In this document: piece after piece, positions 1 through 9,709 of the stretch
Layout: each line of letters begins with the position of its first letter
Numbering within the stretch: position 1 is the first letter of the stretch
Origin: Gnetum montanum
Taxonomy: Eukaryota; Streptophyta; Gnetopsida; Gnetales; Gnetaceae
Assembly (NCBI GenBank): GCA_015680685.1
Contig: MNCI01015796.1
Span: forward strand, 72,345-136,344
DNA: 64,000 nucleotides
Reading direction: 5' to 3'
Position numbers and translations under genes: made by a program
The notes under the pieces: generated by a model
Databases searched by the model: none
What the model was told of the DNA's origin: nothing
What the model saw: the letters and a program-made list of their open reading frames with translations, nothing else

Positions 1-1
1 G

Positions 2-277
2 GAGGCTGATACGGCTAAATCTGGCCTGCTCTATTGGCCACAACAATGTCCATGTCCATTCCCCCACCCCATAGTCACCATCAAAGCTTTGACAACTGTT
101 AAGCAAAATTTCAAAATCTATATCTCAGGCCTGGCCTGCCAAAACCCACAATCCAGCCTTGAACAACAAGGAAAACAGGATTTAGAGCTTTTGAATAAAA
201 AATGGCAGGAACGGGAACCAGAGCCTGAGGAAACAAAAGCAGACACTGGGCATCTACACCGCTGTCATGGAAGTTGA
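2..277 (+). CDS. Open frame entering from the window edge, unrecognised
   Basis: An open frame of about 91 codons runs from the window edge to a TGA after CHGS; the first ATG is at 89. The product is hydrophilic, with a Gln/Glu/Lys-rich stretch and a Glu-Pro run (EPEPEE). I do not recognise a family. It lies about 600 bp upstream of the bromodomain exons on the same strand and could be another exon of that broken gene or chance. Splice sites and homologues would be needed to decide; confidence that it is real coding sequence is low. Confidence 0.2.
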   Translation, partial: EADTAKSGLLYWPQQCPCPFPHPIVTIKALTTVKQNFKIYISGLACQNPQSSLEQQGKQDLELLNKKWQEREPEPEETKADTGHLHRCHGS

Positions 278-644
278 GCAAAAGTAAAACTTGACAGTAA
301 TTGGGTACCCAAAACCAAAAATTGATCGCAGCACCTGCTGCACCTTCGCTCAGTCCTGTGCAACATCCTGCCGAAACACCGCAATCCTAGTGTTTCGTAC
401 ATCTTTCAAAGACGGAATCATGCCAGTGTTTTTTATTCTCATTTACTAAAATGAAACATTACTATTTTCTTTCTTCTCATTTAAAATGATTTGCACGAAT
501 CTTTAATTAAGAGCTATAATGCTATTGTTTGCTATTTTTTATTTATTGACGAATTTGAATGACTCCTACTTTCAAATAAATTATTTTTCACTTTGTCATT
601 GACTGACCGATTGCACCAACTTTTCATTTCGCGTTAATCATAGA

Positions 645-772
645 CTGTAGACTATCATTTGTTATTTTACTTTATTGACTTATCTTACTTTATTGACTTA
701 TCTCGTGCTATTTTAATGGGTTAGACTATCATTTGTTATTTTACTTTATTGACTTATCTTAATGGGTTAGGA
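645..772. repeat. Local tandem repeat
   Basis: The phrase TTTACTTTATTGACTTATCT occurs three times, and the larger phrase GGTTAGACTATCATTTGTTATT is partly repeated around it. This is simple replication-slippage-type sequence just upstream of the bromodomain exons. No function is visible. Confidence 0.7.
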
Positions 773-906
773 TGCCAAGCCATCTCAGACTTCTCAAGCC
801 GCAGGGAATGCTTCAGGTCTATCTTGTTTCGTGCCTTCTAGGTACTTTTTCTAAATATATTATGTATCGCCATTACTTGAATGTTTTGGTGCTTTGATTC
901 TCTGCC

Positions 907-1504
907 ATGGCAGATTCCACGTGCAAGACGCCCATGCCAGACATCATATTACTAGAGTTCAGTCTAGATAAACTGCAAAAGTATGTGTCGTATCTTTCCA
1001 TTCGTTTCAAATGACAGTATGAATGTGTGATGGGCACAATATCTTAAACACGTCGTCTTTAACTGCTGAAAGAAGCTGGAAATATTTTTTCTTATATTCT
1101 CAGTCCTTTTATTGTTGAAAATACTGAGGTCCTTCCATTCGTTGCCCAGGAAAGATACTTATGGCGTCTTTGCGTTCTCAGTGGATCCCAAAGAGGTATA
1201 TCTGATTTTATTTGGCATCATTATATATATTTTCTTATATTCTCAGTCCTTTTATTGTTGAAAATACTGAATTCCTTCCATTCTTTGCCCAAGAAAGATA
1301 CTTATGACCTCCCATTGGATCCCAAAGAGGTATATCTGGCTATTGTACAACAGACTTTTTTTTTTATTCCATTAAGATTACTCTAATTAAAGTTTGATGC
1401 TCTTTTAGCTCCCTCATTACCATGAGATCATTCAACATCCGATGGATTTTAGCACAATATGGATTTTAGCCAAGGAATCCTATTCTTATTTTGAACCGTT
1501 TAAG
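907..1504 (+). pseudogene. Bromodomain gene fragment, three exons
   Basis: Three exons join in frame with canonical GT-AG borders: 907-980 (MADSTCK...DKLQK), 1150-1195 (KDTYGVFAFSVDPKE) and 1409-1504 (LPHYHEIIQHPMDF...). Together they give the front two thirds of a plant BRD9/BRPF-like bromodomain: helix Z end, the ZA loop with VDP-E-LPHYHEII and the PMDF turn. Bromodomains bind acetyl-lysine in nuclear chromatin complexes. The BC-loop asparagine and later helices are not visible downstream, and the usual G-T-V-R-K-K-L after PMDF is replaced by STIWILAKE. The middle exon is duplicated in decayed form at 1290-1335. A possible unlinked piece is DDDGFDNEVDSSSPSPPTAS near 2260-2320. I read this as a truncated duplicate gene rather than a working one; a living gene with distant further exons cannot be excluded. 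Confidence 0.6.
1088..1335 (+). repeat. Tandem duplication of a bromodomain exon and its intron edge
   Basis: The stretch at about 1088-1205 recurs at about 1230-1335 (period near 142 bp), including TTCTTATATTCTCAGTCCTT, the acceptor region, GATCCCAAAGAG and the donor GTATATCTG. In the second copy the exon has lost internal codons and an AG at the acceptor has become AAG, so it probably does not splice. Confidence 0.75.
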
Positions 1505-2589
1505 GTTGGTACCTTTAACAAATTTTCTTACATTTTTTGGGTATTTCTGGTTTCTTATTTTATTTATTTATTTTGAAATTCCTTCTATAATATCTCTATT
1601 TGTGCTTATTGTACCAATTGAGAAGCAAAAGCTTGAAGATTATTTCACAAAGGCCTTGTTCTAATCGATTCTTTACTCAAGAAAAAGAATGTCTTATGAA
1701 GTTTATCTATATAAGATAAATGATAGATTTGGAAAGGAGAAATTTTACTTGTTAATGCAATTTCATGTGGGAATATGGGATTTGGAAATGTGTATTAACT
1801 GGGTAAATCATGATGCATTGCAAATCATGTTTCCCTCACTTAGAGTATGCATGTAATGATAAATGAGTTCAATAATGTTTATTTTCCATCATGAGCTATT
1901 TTCAAAATAACAAAATGGACCTCAAATCTTTTATGATCATGTCATTGTTGATCTTTAAAACTATACAACACCAAGATGGTAGTGAAGGATCTCGTTATTT
2001 GTCATTTGAATACTTACAATGTCTTTGAATAACAATTATAGGGGTTACCTATCCTCAAGGCATTGGTCAAATTATCCAAACCTACCATTGCTTGTTCCAA
2101 ATTGTTGAATGCTAAATAAACTCAACATAAATCTTGACTAACTTATAATTTGGTTGCCTTGTCAAAATTATTAATTTTTCATGCTTTAATGGTTATATTC
2201 ATGGCTATTCTTGGTGTTGCTAATGGTTGCACATTTTTATTGTTTGTAGGTCCCAAGTTATGATGATGATGGCTTTGATAATGAGGTTGATAGCAGTTCT
2301 CCTTCTCCTCCAACTGCATCAAATTTGTCCACTGATGAACATCTTCATACTTTGTTGTTTATCATTTTAGCTATCGTAGCCTGGAGGACTGTATTGGTTA
2401 TTCTCTTTTTTGTCATCTTGTGGCATTGTAACGGTGTTATAGTTCTATTATTGTTCCATCACACAATGTGATCATGGCTATTAGTATGGACATTCTTGGT
2501 TATAGGTAAACATTTTTTGTTTTTAAAGCTTTATATATATCTTTTATTTTGCTTTATATTTTTCTTGCACATAAGGCTACGAGTTAAAA
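1505..2589. other. No gene seen; AT-rich non-coding DNA
   Basis: I see no sustained open frame and no RNA gene. One short possible exon (about 2251-2336) follows a pyrimidine-rich TTGTTTGTAG acceptor and reads an acidic, serine/proline-rich segment; it may belong to the bromodomain gene fragment upstream. Confidence 0.4.
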
Positions 2590-4435
2590 CAATAGGGCTA
2601 CAAAGTGAAGTGGAGATAACACAAAAAATATGAAGTTTTTGCTCTTAGCACTGGCCCTAGTTTGAGCTTTGAGAATCTCCTCTTGAAACTCCACTTCTGA
2701 ACCTTGGTTAATGTTAACATAGTTAACAAATGGTACCAATACATTGTCTCCATGAATGACAATTTTGCCATCCTCATATGGCAGGTGAATCTCCTAATGT
2801 ATAGGAGATGAAACTACTCAAAGCTTAGCCAACCATGGCATTCCTAGGATCAAGTTGAAACCAAGTATCTATTCGACCACTAGGAAGTTAGTAGATGTGG
2901 GAAATTATTCTTCAACTATGAAATCCAATGAGATAGAACCTCAAACTGCCACTCATGATTCGTTGAATGACTTTAGTGCAAAAGTAGTGGTTTCTTGGGT
3001 GTTTTTGGTTAAGCGTAGTTTTTCAACAACGATGTATGGATATCATGTTGGTTGTTGCCCTATCATTCACATGAACATAATGGACCTTGTACCTAACAAC
3101 ATGTATAGCAATGAGGAGAGGAGCAAATAACACTTCTCCATTCATGAGACCATCTTCAACTCCTTATCATGAATGTTGAGTATGAGTTGATGCCTGTTTT
3201 CCCTAAGTGAAGGTTGCTCAATGATAGAGTTGATTGACTTCTTGTTGGTAGGCATGTTTTCACTCACAATAATAGAAGTCAACAATTGAGCTAATGCATC
3301 TTTATTAGTAGGAGAAGTCATGACCATGTCATATAAGTTCAACAACATGTTCTTCTGTTTTAATGACCATTTGACTTGTTCCATCATTATGAGGAAATTC
3401 TTTCCCTTGGCATGTGATCTTTCAACCTTGATGATTTTAATTTCCTCCAACCTTCCTAGGATTTTTTGTTCATGTTTTGAGGTATGCACATTGAATCCCT
3501 TGTCCATGAGTGTAGCTAATCTTGGTGTCGGTTTTGATGGGTTAGCTTACTTCCAAGCCTCTTATTCTTGGCTATCTTCAATGGCATTAGTTGTTGGTTT
3601 GATAACAAGTAAATTTCATTACTTTTGCAATGATGATTTCTTGTTAATCATTGAATTATTAACCACTACAGGTAGGCTTTGGTCATGGGTTATTATGTGT
3701 TTGCTTGTTGAAAGCAGAGTGACCCTAATAACAAATGGTTCTTTAGGATGGTTGGTAACTTATGGTTTGAGTTGTAAAGTTGATGTCACTAAAGGTGGGA
3801 CATGTATAATGAACGGCTTCTTAGGGGCTAAAGGTGGTGATACCTTGATGATGAAGGGAACTTTAGGCTTTATGTTCTAAGGTTGGAATGGTGTCTTGAT
3901 AACAAATGATTCCATAGGAGGTTTAGACCATTTGGTTGTTGTGAATGAGGCTACAATATAGGAGTTATTAGTCTCTGGAGAGTTGGGCTCATTCAAAACT
4001 AGTTCTCCACAGTCAATCATATTCTAGATGTCATCTTTCAATGCTAGACAAAAATCAATCTCATGATTAACCATTTGATGATCATGGTAGAACTTATCTA
4101 GTCTGAAGTACTTCAGTAGCTTTGGATCATCTTGGGTTGTTATTGTTGGGTCTCTAACTATCTCACAAAGATGATCATGCCTCTCACAAGCCTCCTCAGA
4201 CAGCTGCTTATGTTGAATTTGGTTATTTTTAAGCAACTATTCTAGAAGCTCAGAGGGCTTCATAGGCAACTTTGCATAATTAGACCTATCTTTGTGTTTG
4301 AAGTTAGGTCTTAGTGAATATGACATGGATGGTTGTGATGAGTCAAGAGATGTGTTGTGTGATGGTGATCTTTGCTTTTCTACTTATTTTATATCCTTGG
4401 ATACTATAGCCATAGTTATTTTCTATCATTTAGCA
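2590..4435 (-). mobile_element. Ty3/gypsy gag-protease fragment, a family other than Athila I-VII
   Basis: Reading the minus strand from 4236, the gag C-terminus KFYHDHQMVNHEIDFCLALK matches the common plant Ty3/gypsy pattern of a His/Cys knuckle followed by C-x-A-L-K-D-x-I. Further on (3507-3142) is a charged linker, then a decayed retropepsin: VHYVHVND followed by ATTNMIS near 3080, and the closing flap motif NLILGMPWLAKL at about 2860-2820. The protease active site is degenerate (DRA in place of D-S/T/N-G). Reverse transcriptase and integrase are absent. The fragment abuts a truncated LTR of Athila I at 4436, so its gag N-terminus, leader and 5' LTR are missing. Several stops and frame changes show it is dead. 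Confidence 0.65.
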
Positions 4436-4838
4436 TTAGAGTAAAGAGATGTTAACTATGAAAGCAATAAACAACAATAATAATTAAATAATTAAACTAA
4501 GTGAGTGCTGCAATGATGAAGTAATCTCGATCTTTATTTCCAGTCATGTGTGTGTCCAAGTACTTCACACTCGAATAAAGGATGCCATACAATTACAATC
4601 ATCACACTGAGGGCATGCACTGAGAGAAAGGGTTGAGAGAAAAACTGACAAAAAGATCCTACACTAAACTGACTTTCTAAAACTGACAAAAAAGACTCCT
4701 TTCCCATGTGTCTTCATGTGTATTTATAGGCTCATACAAGAACCATGATATCGCATATCCGATATCGCTGCTAGATGCGATATCGCATATCCAATATCGT
4801 GGGTCTGATATCGCAACTCAATGAATCACGATTCATCA
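4436..4838 (-). repeat. 3' LTR of Athila I, truncated
   Basis: It matches 12273-12687 almost base for base (AAAGAGATGTTAACTATGAA ... CACGATTCATCA) and then stops abruptly at about 4436, where an unrelated gag-protease fragment begins. About 490 bp of R/U5 is missing. It contains a polyadenylation signal on the minus strand (AATAAAG, about 4534), a TATA box (TATAAATA, near 4725) and four exact GATATC palindromes plus one AATATC variant at about 4747-4815. Confidence 0.9.
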
Positions 4839-4853
4839 TACCCCCACGATTGA
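4839..4853 (-). promoter_or_regulatory. Polypurine tract of Athila I
   Basis: On the minus strand ATTCAATCGTGGGGGTA sits directly against the LTR start TGATGAATCG. The same position and core are seen in II (22645-22657), IV (29298-29313) and, with one change, VII (62058-62073). It would prime plus-strand DNA synthesis. Confidence 0.85.
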
Positions 4854-5030
4854 ATGAAAACTCGTCCTTGAGTCAAAATGAGAATAAGTCTCATTGATTA
4901 CACAGTGGATAGGTATGGGATTATTGACTAACAGGGGATCTATTCATGCTGCAATGGAGAACTCAATTGAAAAAAATTGGACACAACATGAAAAATGAAA
5001 AATTCCTAAAATTACAAAATTAGGTGGAAC

Positions 5031-7771
5031 TCATGTGGTTCCTGGTGGTGGTGGCTCCTCCATGGGTTGCTTTCCCTTATCTTGTGCTCTAGGTTCTGGG
5101 ATGTGATGACGTTGAAGTAGTGCCTAGAGTTTCTCCTCTTCAATTCAGGGATTCTGTGTCATCCATGTTGATGCTCTAATGTTTGATGGAGTCGGCATCT
5201 CCCATGGGCATGGTAGTTGCAAAAAAATTTTGTTTACCTTGATGTACCAAGCTGCAAATAACTATCGTTCTTCCTTGTAGGCTCTAGCTTTGTCTCTACA
5301 CTCCTAAAAATCTGTAAGCCTTTGAGCCAAGTCTGTTGTGACATCTTTTTCTCCTTGGTAGCTTGCTTTAATGACCTCCAATTCAAAATTTGCAACTTCC
5401 AACTTCTGCAATGTCTTCTTGTGTTCTGCGAATTCTACTTTATACTTGGCATAGGTGGTAGCTACCTACTTCTCGAGCTCTGTCCTTGAGCGCCCTACTA
5501 TCAACATGGTTAGATTGGCATACCTTAGATTTGCCAACTCCATGTACTCTGTAACATTTTGAATATGGCCCACCAATCAGTGTGTGGTGCACTAAAAGTG
5601 TTGATGTGGGCCTTGGCCATATGGATCTCCTTTTCAATGATTTGTTTGTACATTTCCACCTGGTCTCAAAAGTGCTCTTTTAACTTTTCATACCTCTTGG
5701 CCTTGTTCTGCCACACGCTTATTTCGATGGCCATCTTCTAACGGATGGTGCATACCTCCTCCATTGGGAGGGTTCGATTTTCCCTGGCCAAATAGTTCAT
5801 GTCCTGGTTGACTCTAATTAGCTATTCTCATAGTCATTGAAAATGTTCTTCAAGAACGTTCTTCTATTACTCCACAAAAGTCAACTGAAGATTGTCAGCA
5901 ACAAGCTATTTGTTTTCTTCTTGTAAGGCCTTGAGTGCCTTGGCGTGCGCTTAAGTTTGCACTTGTGCCATGGAGGCATTCCACTTGGCCTTCTCTTTTT
6001 CCTTTACCACCTTTTTATTTTCTACCAGCAATTTGTTGAGTTGGTCCATCCTGGAGGTGTCTAACTGGTCTGTGAAAACAAATTGAGAGGGATCCCGCTG
6101 CGCTACTTATAGGGTTACGAGCCTTTCTTGTAGTCTTGCAACTTCTACTTCTACGTGCTTGACCCTTATTTTTGTCATGACCAGCTTTTCTTTGGTGGAG
6201 ATGAGGTCTGATTATGATGTTGTAACATCTTGTGAGATGTCAAACAAGGATTTCATTACCTATCCTATTTGCAGTAATTGATCAAGCACATCCTCATGCT
6301 CCGCAGGAGTCATTGAGGGATCAGCCAGAGTTTGAGCATCCCGTGCTTTTGTGAAATCTGTCGGTGGCACAATAGGGACGTTAAAAGATTCCTTGATGTG
6401 GTCCATGACCACCTCTACAACTCCAGCTGCATCCTGGTGTTGCATGACCACTGCTATGGCTCCTTCACTAGTTTCTAGTTGCACCTAAAAGGATGTAGCA
6501 TTCCCTAAAATCTGTTGTGACCAATGACTCTCCTCTCCTCTTGTTTGAATGGACAACTTGCCCCATGCATGATCTACAGAGATAGTGGACCATATGGCAT
6601 CATCGATGATGCAGAAGAGATTTGCATCATCACGACTTCCCCAACTGACCGTCTCAATGATGGCGCTGAGATGGCTCATTGACGGTCAGTAGTCCTACAA
6701 CAATGGTGGTTGATCTTGCTAGCTTGTGCTAGGTCCTACTTCTTGCTGTTGACTGGGTTCCATGCTTGGAGGTTGGCTAGGCCCTGCAAGTTGGGTTGCA
6801 GTGGGCCCCACCATCTGTGCTTGCTCTTGTTCTAGCCCCAACATCTCACCAACAATCTTCCTTGCAGCTGGTGGCTTTAGTAGTTCAGTGTATGAAGCAT
6901 TTTGGACTTTCCTAAGGACATTATTGGTGTATCCTCGAATACCAGCATACTTGCACAGTTTCCTGATGAGACAAGGGAAGGGCAAAGTAAACTTCCCTGT
7001 CTTACGTTCTTCAAACCACCTTAAGATCTCCATGAAATATAGATGAGGTAGGTTAGCGTTAACCTTTCCCATCAATATTGCACATCCTCTTACCGCATAT
7101 GTTGAAATTCTATTTAACCCTTTTATGGGGAAGGTGTGATAAGTTCCAATTTTAAAGTAGATTTTCTCTTCCAACGTCAACTCTCCATAGGTCTTATCTT
7201 CTTTACCATATGCCCTATCTAACCAAACCTTTCGTGCATCAGCATTAGAGTGGGTGGATAGACGATAAACCTTTGGCCCTATATTCGAAAGGTTTAACAC
7301 TTCCAAAATGGCTTAGATAGAAAAATCAATAGATACATCACAAATGTTAACTGTGGTGCCTTCTTCTTTATTGTTCCAGAATTGGTACATTTCTCCTAAG
7401 TACCAGGCACCACTTTCAAAGAGGATAGGCCATAAGGGAGACCCCTTGAGGTGGTCCCTAACAACCTCAGGAGCGAATTCCGTGAAAGGTTTGAAATTCA
7501 ATTTCATGATCACTGTAGCTAATGTGGACCTTTCATGGATGGCCTAGACACATTCCGGGGGCAACGTGAGGTGTTGTCCTTGTTTAGGCACTGCAGCAGC
7601 TCCTCCTTCTACCTATCTTGATTGCACAATGGCAGGTTCTTCTTGATGGATACTGAACGATTTCTCCTCCTACTCTACATGTTGTTTGGTAAGCATCTGT
7701 CCCTTACCTCTCCTAGGTTTCTTAAACACACCTTGAGAGAGACCTTCTTGTTGTGCATGCTTTGGGGCCAT
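5031..7771 (-). pseudogene. ORF3 of Athila I, about 910 codons
   Basis: This sense-oriented frame lies between the element middle and the 3' LTR. It starts at ATG 7771 (MAPKHAQQEG), directly after TGATTGTAG, and ends KQPMEEPPPPGTT before a TGA. The same start context and C-terminus (KKPMEEPPLPRTT) occur in Athila II. Residues about 87-300 form a globular-looking domain with GSPLWPILFESGAWYLGE, EKIYFKIGTYHTFPIKGLN, RGCAILMGKVNAN, LPFPCLIRKLCKYAGI and GYTN. Residues about 300-350 are Pro/Gln-rich. A second conserved block (WGSRDDANLFCIIDDA ... HIKESFNVP) spans about 365-470, and the rest is Glu/Lys-rich and likely coiled coil. The LPFP-LI-LC pattern recalls the putative plant transposon protein domain of other Athila-type elements (inference). 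I see no signal peptide or membrane helix. Several in-frame stops and one late frameshift show this copy is dead. Confidence 0.75.
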
Positions 7772-7805
7772 CTACAATCACACGAGGCCCATCATTAGTA
7801 AGGTT
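7772..7805 (-). promoter_or_regulatory. Splice-acceptor-like site in front of ORF3 (Athila I)
   Basis: Minus strand: CTTACTAATG (branch-point-like), then a short spacer and TGATTGTAG immediately followed by the ORF3 ATGG. The TGATTGTAG is identical before ORF3 in Athila II (19735-19743), and CTGATTGTAG stands at the matching place in Athila VI. This suggests a spliced RNA for ORF3; it is inferred from sequence only. Confidence 0.5.
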
Positions 7806-8269
7806 GCTTACCAAAGTTAAGTTATACCTTACTTCCTACCTTAATGAGTTAATTTTGATTCTGTGTGATTTTAACGTTAAGAGTTTTTATGGAAATATCC
7901 CCACAAGATTTTAATATTTGGTTCACTTTGCTTAGGTGGTTTCAGAGTTTAATTTCTTGGTATAGATAAGGAGATGATATTATTTTTGGCACATGTTTAT
8001 TATTATTATTATAATGAATTACCATTGATAGTGTCCTTTGAGCGATGATGAATTTTAAAAAAATGTATGTGTAATTTGGTATGTACCCCTCCCCCATGAC
8101 TAAGCTGAACACTCCGGGTTCAAGTAGGTTCAGACAGAATGAAAATCGGAGCACCAACAAGTGAGTTATGGTTATCAAAGCAAGAGGTGCGCAATCGCAA
8201 GTCGTAGAAGAAAATTTGAAAAACTTCCCTCACATGAACAGCTGAAAATGATGGTGATAGGTGTGGGGG

Positions 8270-8335
8270 CCATATATTTATATATTTTAAGGATGCAATA
8301 TCGTGTACCCGCTAGCGGGGACTCGATGTCGCGTC
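8270..8335 (-). promoter_or_regulatory. Internal promoter-like block upstream of ORF3 (Athila I)
   Basis: Reading the minus strand: GACATCGAG, ACACGATATTGCATCC, then AAAATATATAAATATATGG. A GATATC-like motif followed by a TATA-rich run copies the arrangement at the LTR U3. The same block lies at the same distance from ORF3 in Athila II. The TATA run is about 500 bp from the ORF3 ATG. Confidence 0.45.
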
Positions 8336-9709
8336 CTACTAAAAATAGGGTACTTTAAAAAGTACAAAATTTTTGAATTTTTTGTGAAACTCCAAGGTAT
8401 AAACTGAGGACATGTAGGTCAATGTAAAGGGATCCAAGGTAATACAAACTAGTCCTAAAGGCACAAGGAATATAATGGTGTAAAATCTATTAATGAGAAT
8501 CATGAAGAGTAGGGGAAAAAGGACATGAGTTAGCTTATAAGAGCATTTGAACTTGAAGGATGATAAGGGAAAGAAGAACGTTGGTAATGCTTAGAGGATA
8601 TAAGATGATGTGCAGAAGATGTGTTACAAGTGCAAATTACAAAAGTCACATAAGTGAGTCCTCCCCAAAGTAGGTTCCAATTGATAGTGCCCTTGCGTAA
8701 CCACACCTTAAAATGTCCATAGGCACTAGAAGGGTTAAATGTAATCTACATCGATGCAACAAAACACACACATATGTAGATACCACCATGATGAGGTATA
8801 AATTCAATGCTACATAAGTCACGAGTCCTAAATACATGAACAATGAGGTGAGGCAAATTTTAGAAGGGACTGCAGAGATTGGGACATGAGGTAACTGGCC
8901 CAATGTAGAATGAATCCTTAGTGTAAGGCATGATTAATGTGTCATTAACCCTTCACTCCAAAATTAGGACCAAGTCCATTCCTCTAATCAGTGAAATCGC
9001 ATCACTTCATCTAATGATGGACAACCATAAGAGCACCATGACAGCAAGGTGTACAATCACTTGGTGTTTCGTTCAAGAGAAGAGTGATTTTTGCATTGCG
9101 GCACAATGTGTGTATGTGTGTTTTTTTTTTTGAAGTATTGCTTTATCCAGAGAAGCTACCTACCTTTAGGCATGGGTACATGTCTTTCCAATGGAACCAC
9201 CTGGAATAACATTATTATTTTTTCTTGTTGAGTTCGTTTTGATTACTCTTACTCCCATTTTTCGTTAGATCTACAAGGATCTTAGTACAATCAAGCTGCA
9301 TGATAACTCCTACAAATGCCACCAAAGAGAATCCACAAGTCCCCTTAATGTCACACCCTGGCCATTCCTTCTTAGTCCATCCTTCTTCACTCTGGGTATG
9401 ATAACACAAGGTTACTTCAAGTTTTAACGATTAAGAATATCATTATACCCAGGGTAGAACCTCTTATTAATAGAATGGGTGAATGGGTGTTGTGGGCTCA
9501 CTGTCCAAATAATTAGTCATCTGAGACTTGATAACGTGAAACAACACCTCAACCAACGATTCACATGAGTGTTTTATTCGTAGATGAGGTTACTCACAAA
9601 AAGATAAAAAGACAAAAAAACAGTAAGTTGAAAAGTGAAAAACTAAAAAACAAAAATTTCAAAATTAAAGAAAATTAAAAATATTTATTAATGCTGCTTG
9701 TTATTAGAA
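8336..9709 (-). other. Non-coding middle of Athila I with blocks shared across the family
   Basis: There is no sustained reading frame. In element orientation it holds block A (GGGTGTGACATTAAGGGGAC, plus coordinates 9338-9358), GGAAAGACATGT (near 9178-9190) and block C (CTTTGGGGAGGACTCACTTA, 8651-8670). Versions of A are found in II, III, IV and VI, and of C in IV and VI. In II these blocks lie just after integrase, so this stretch stands where the pol-ORF3 spacer should be. Confidence 0.6.

Noticed and set aside
4747-4815. GATATC cluster as a satellite or CRISPR-like array
   Set aside because: Spacing is irregular and the cluster occurs only in the LTR U3 and before ORF3, so a regulatory reading is better.
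6762-7046. Plus-strand frames in the ORF3 region of Athila I
   Set aside because: Antisense to the conserved minus-strand ORF3, which matches II and VII.
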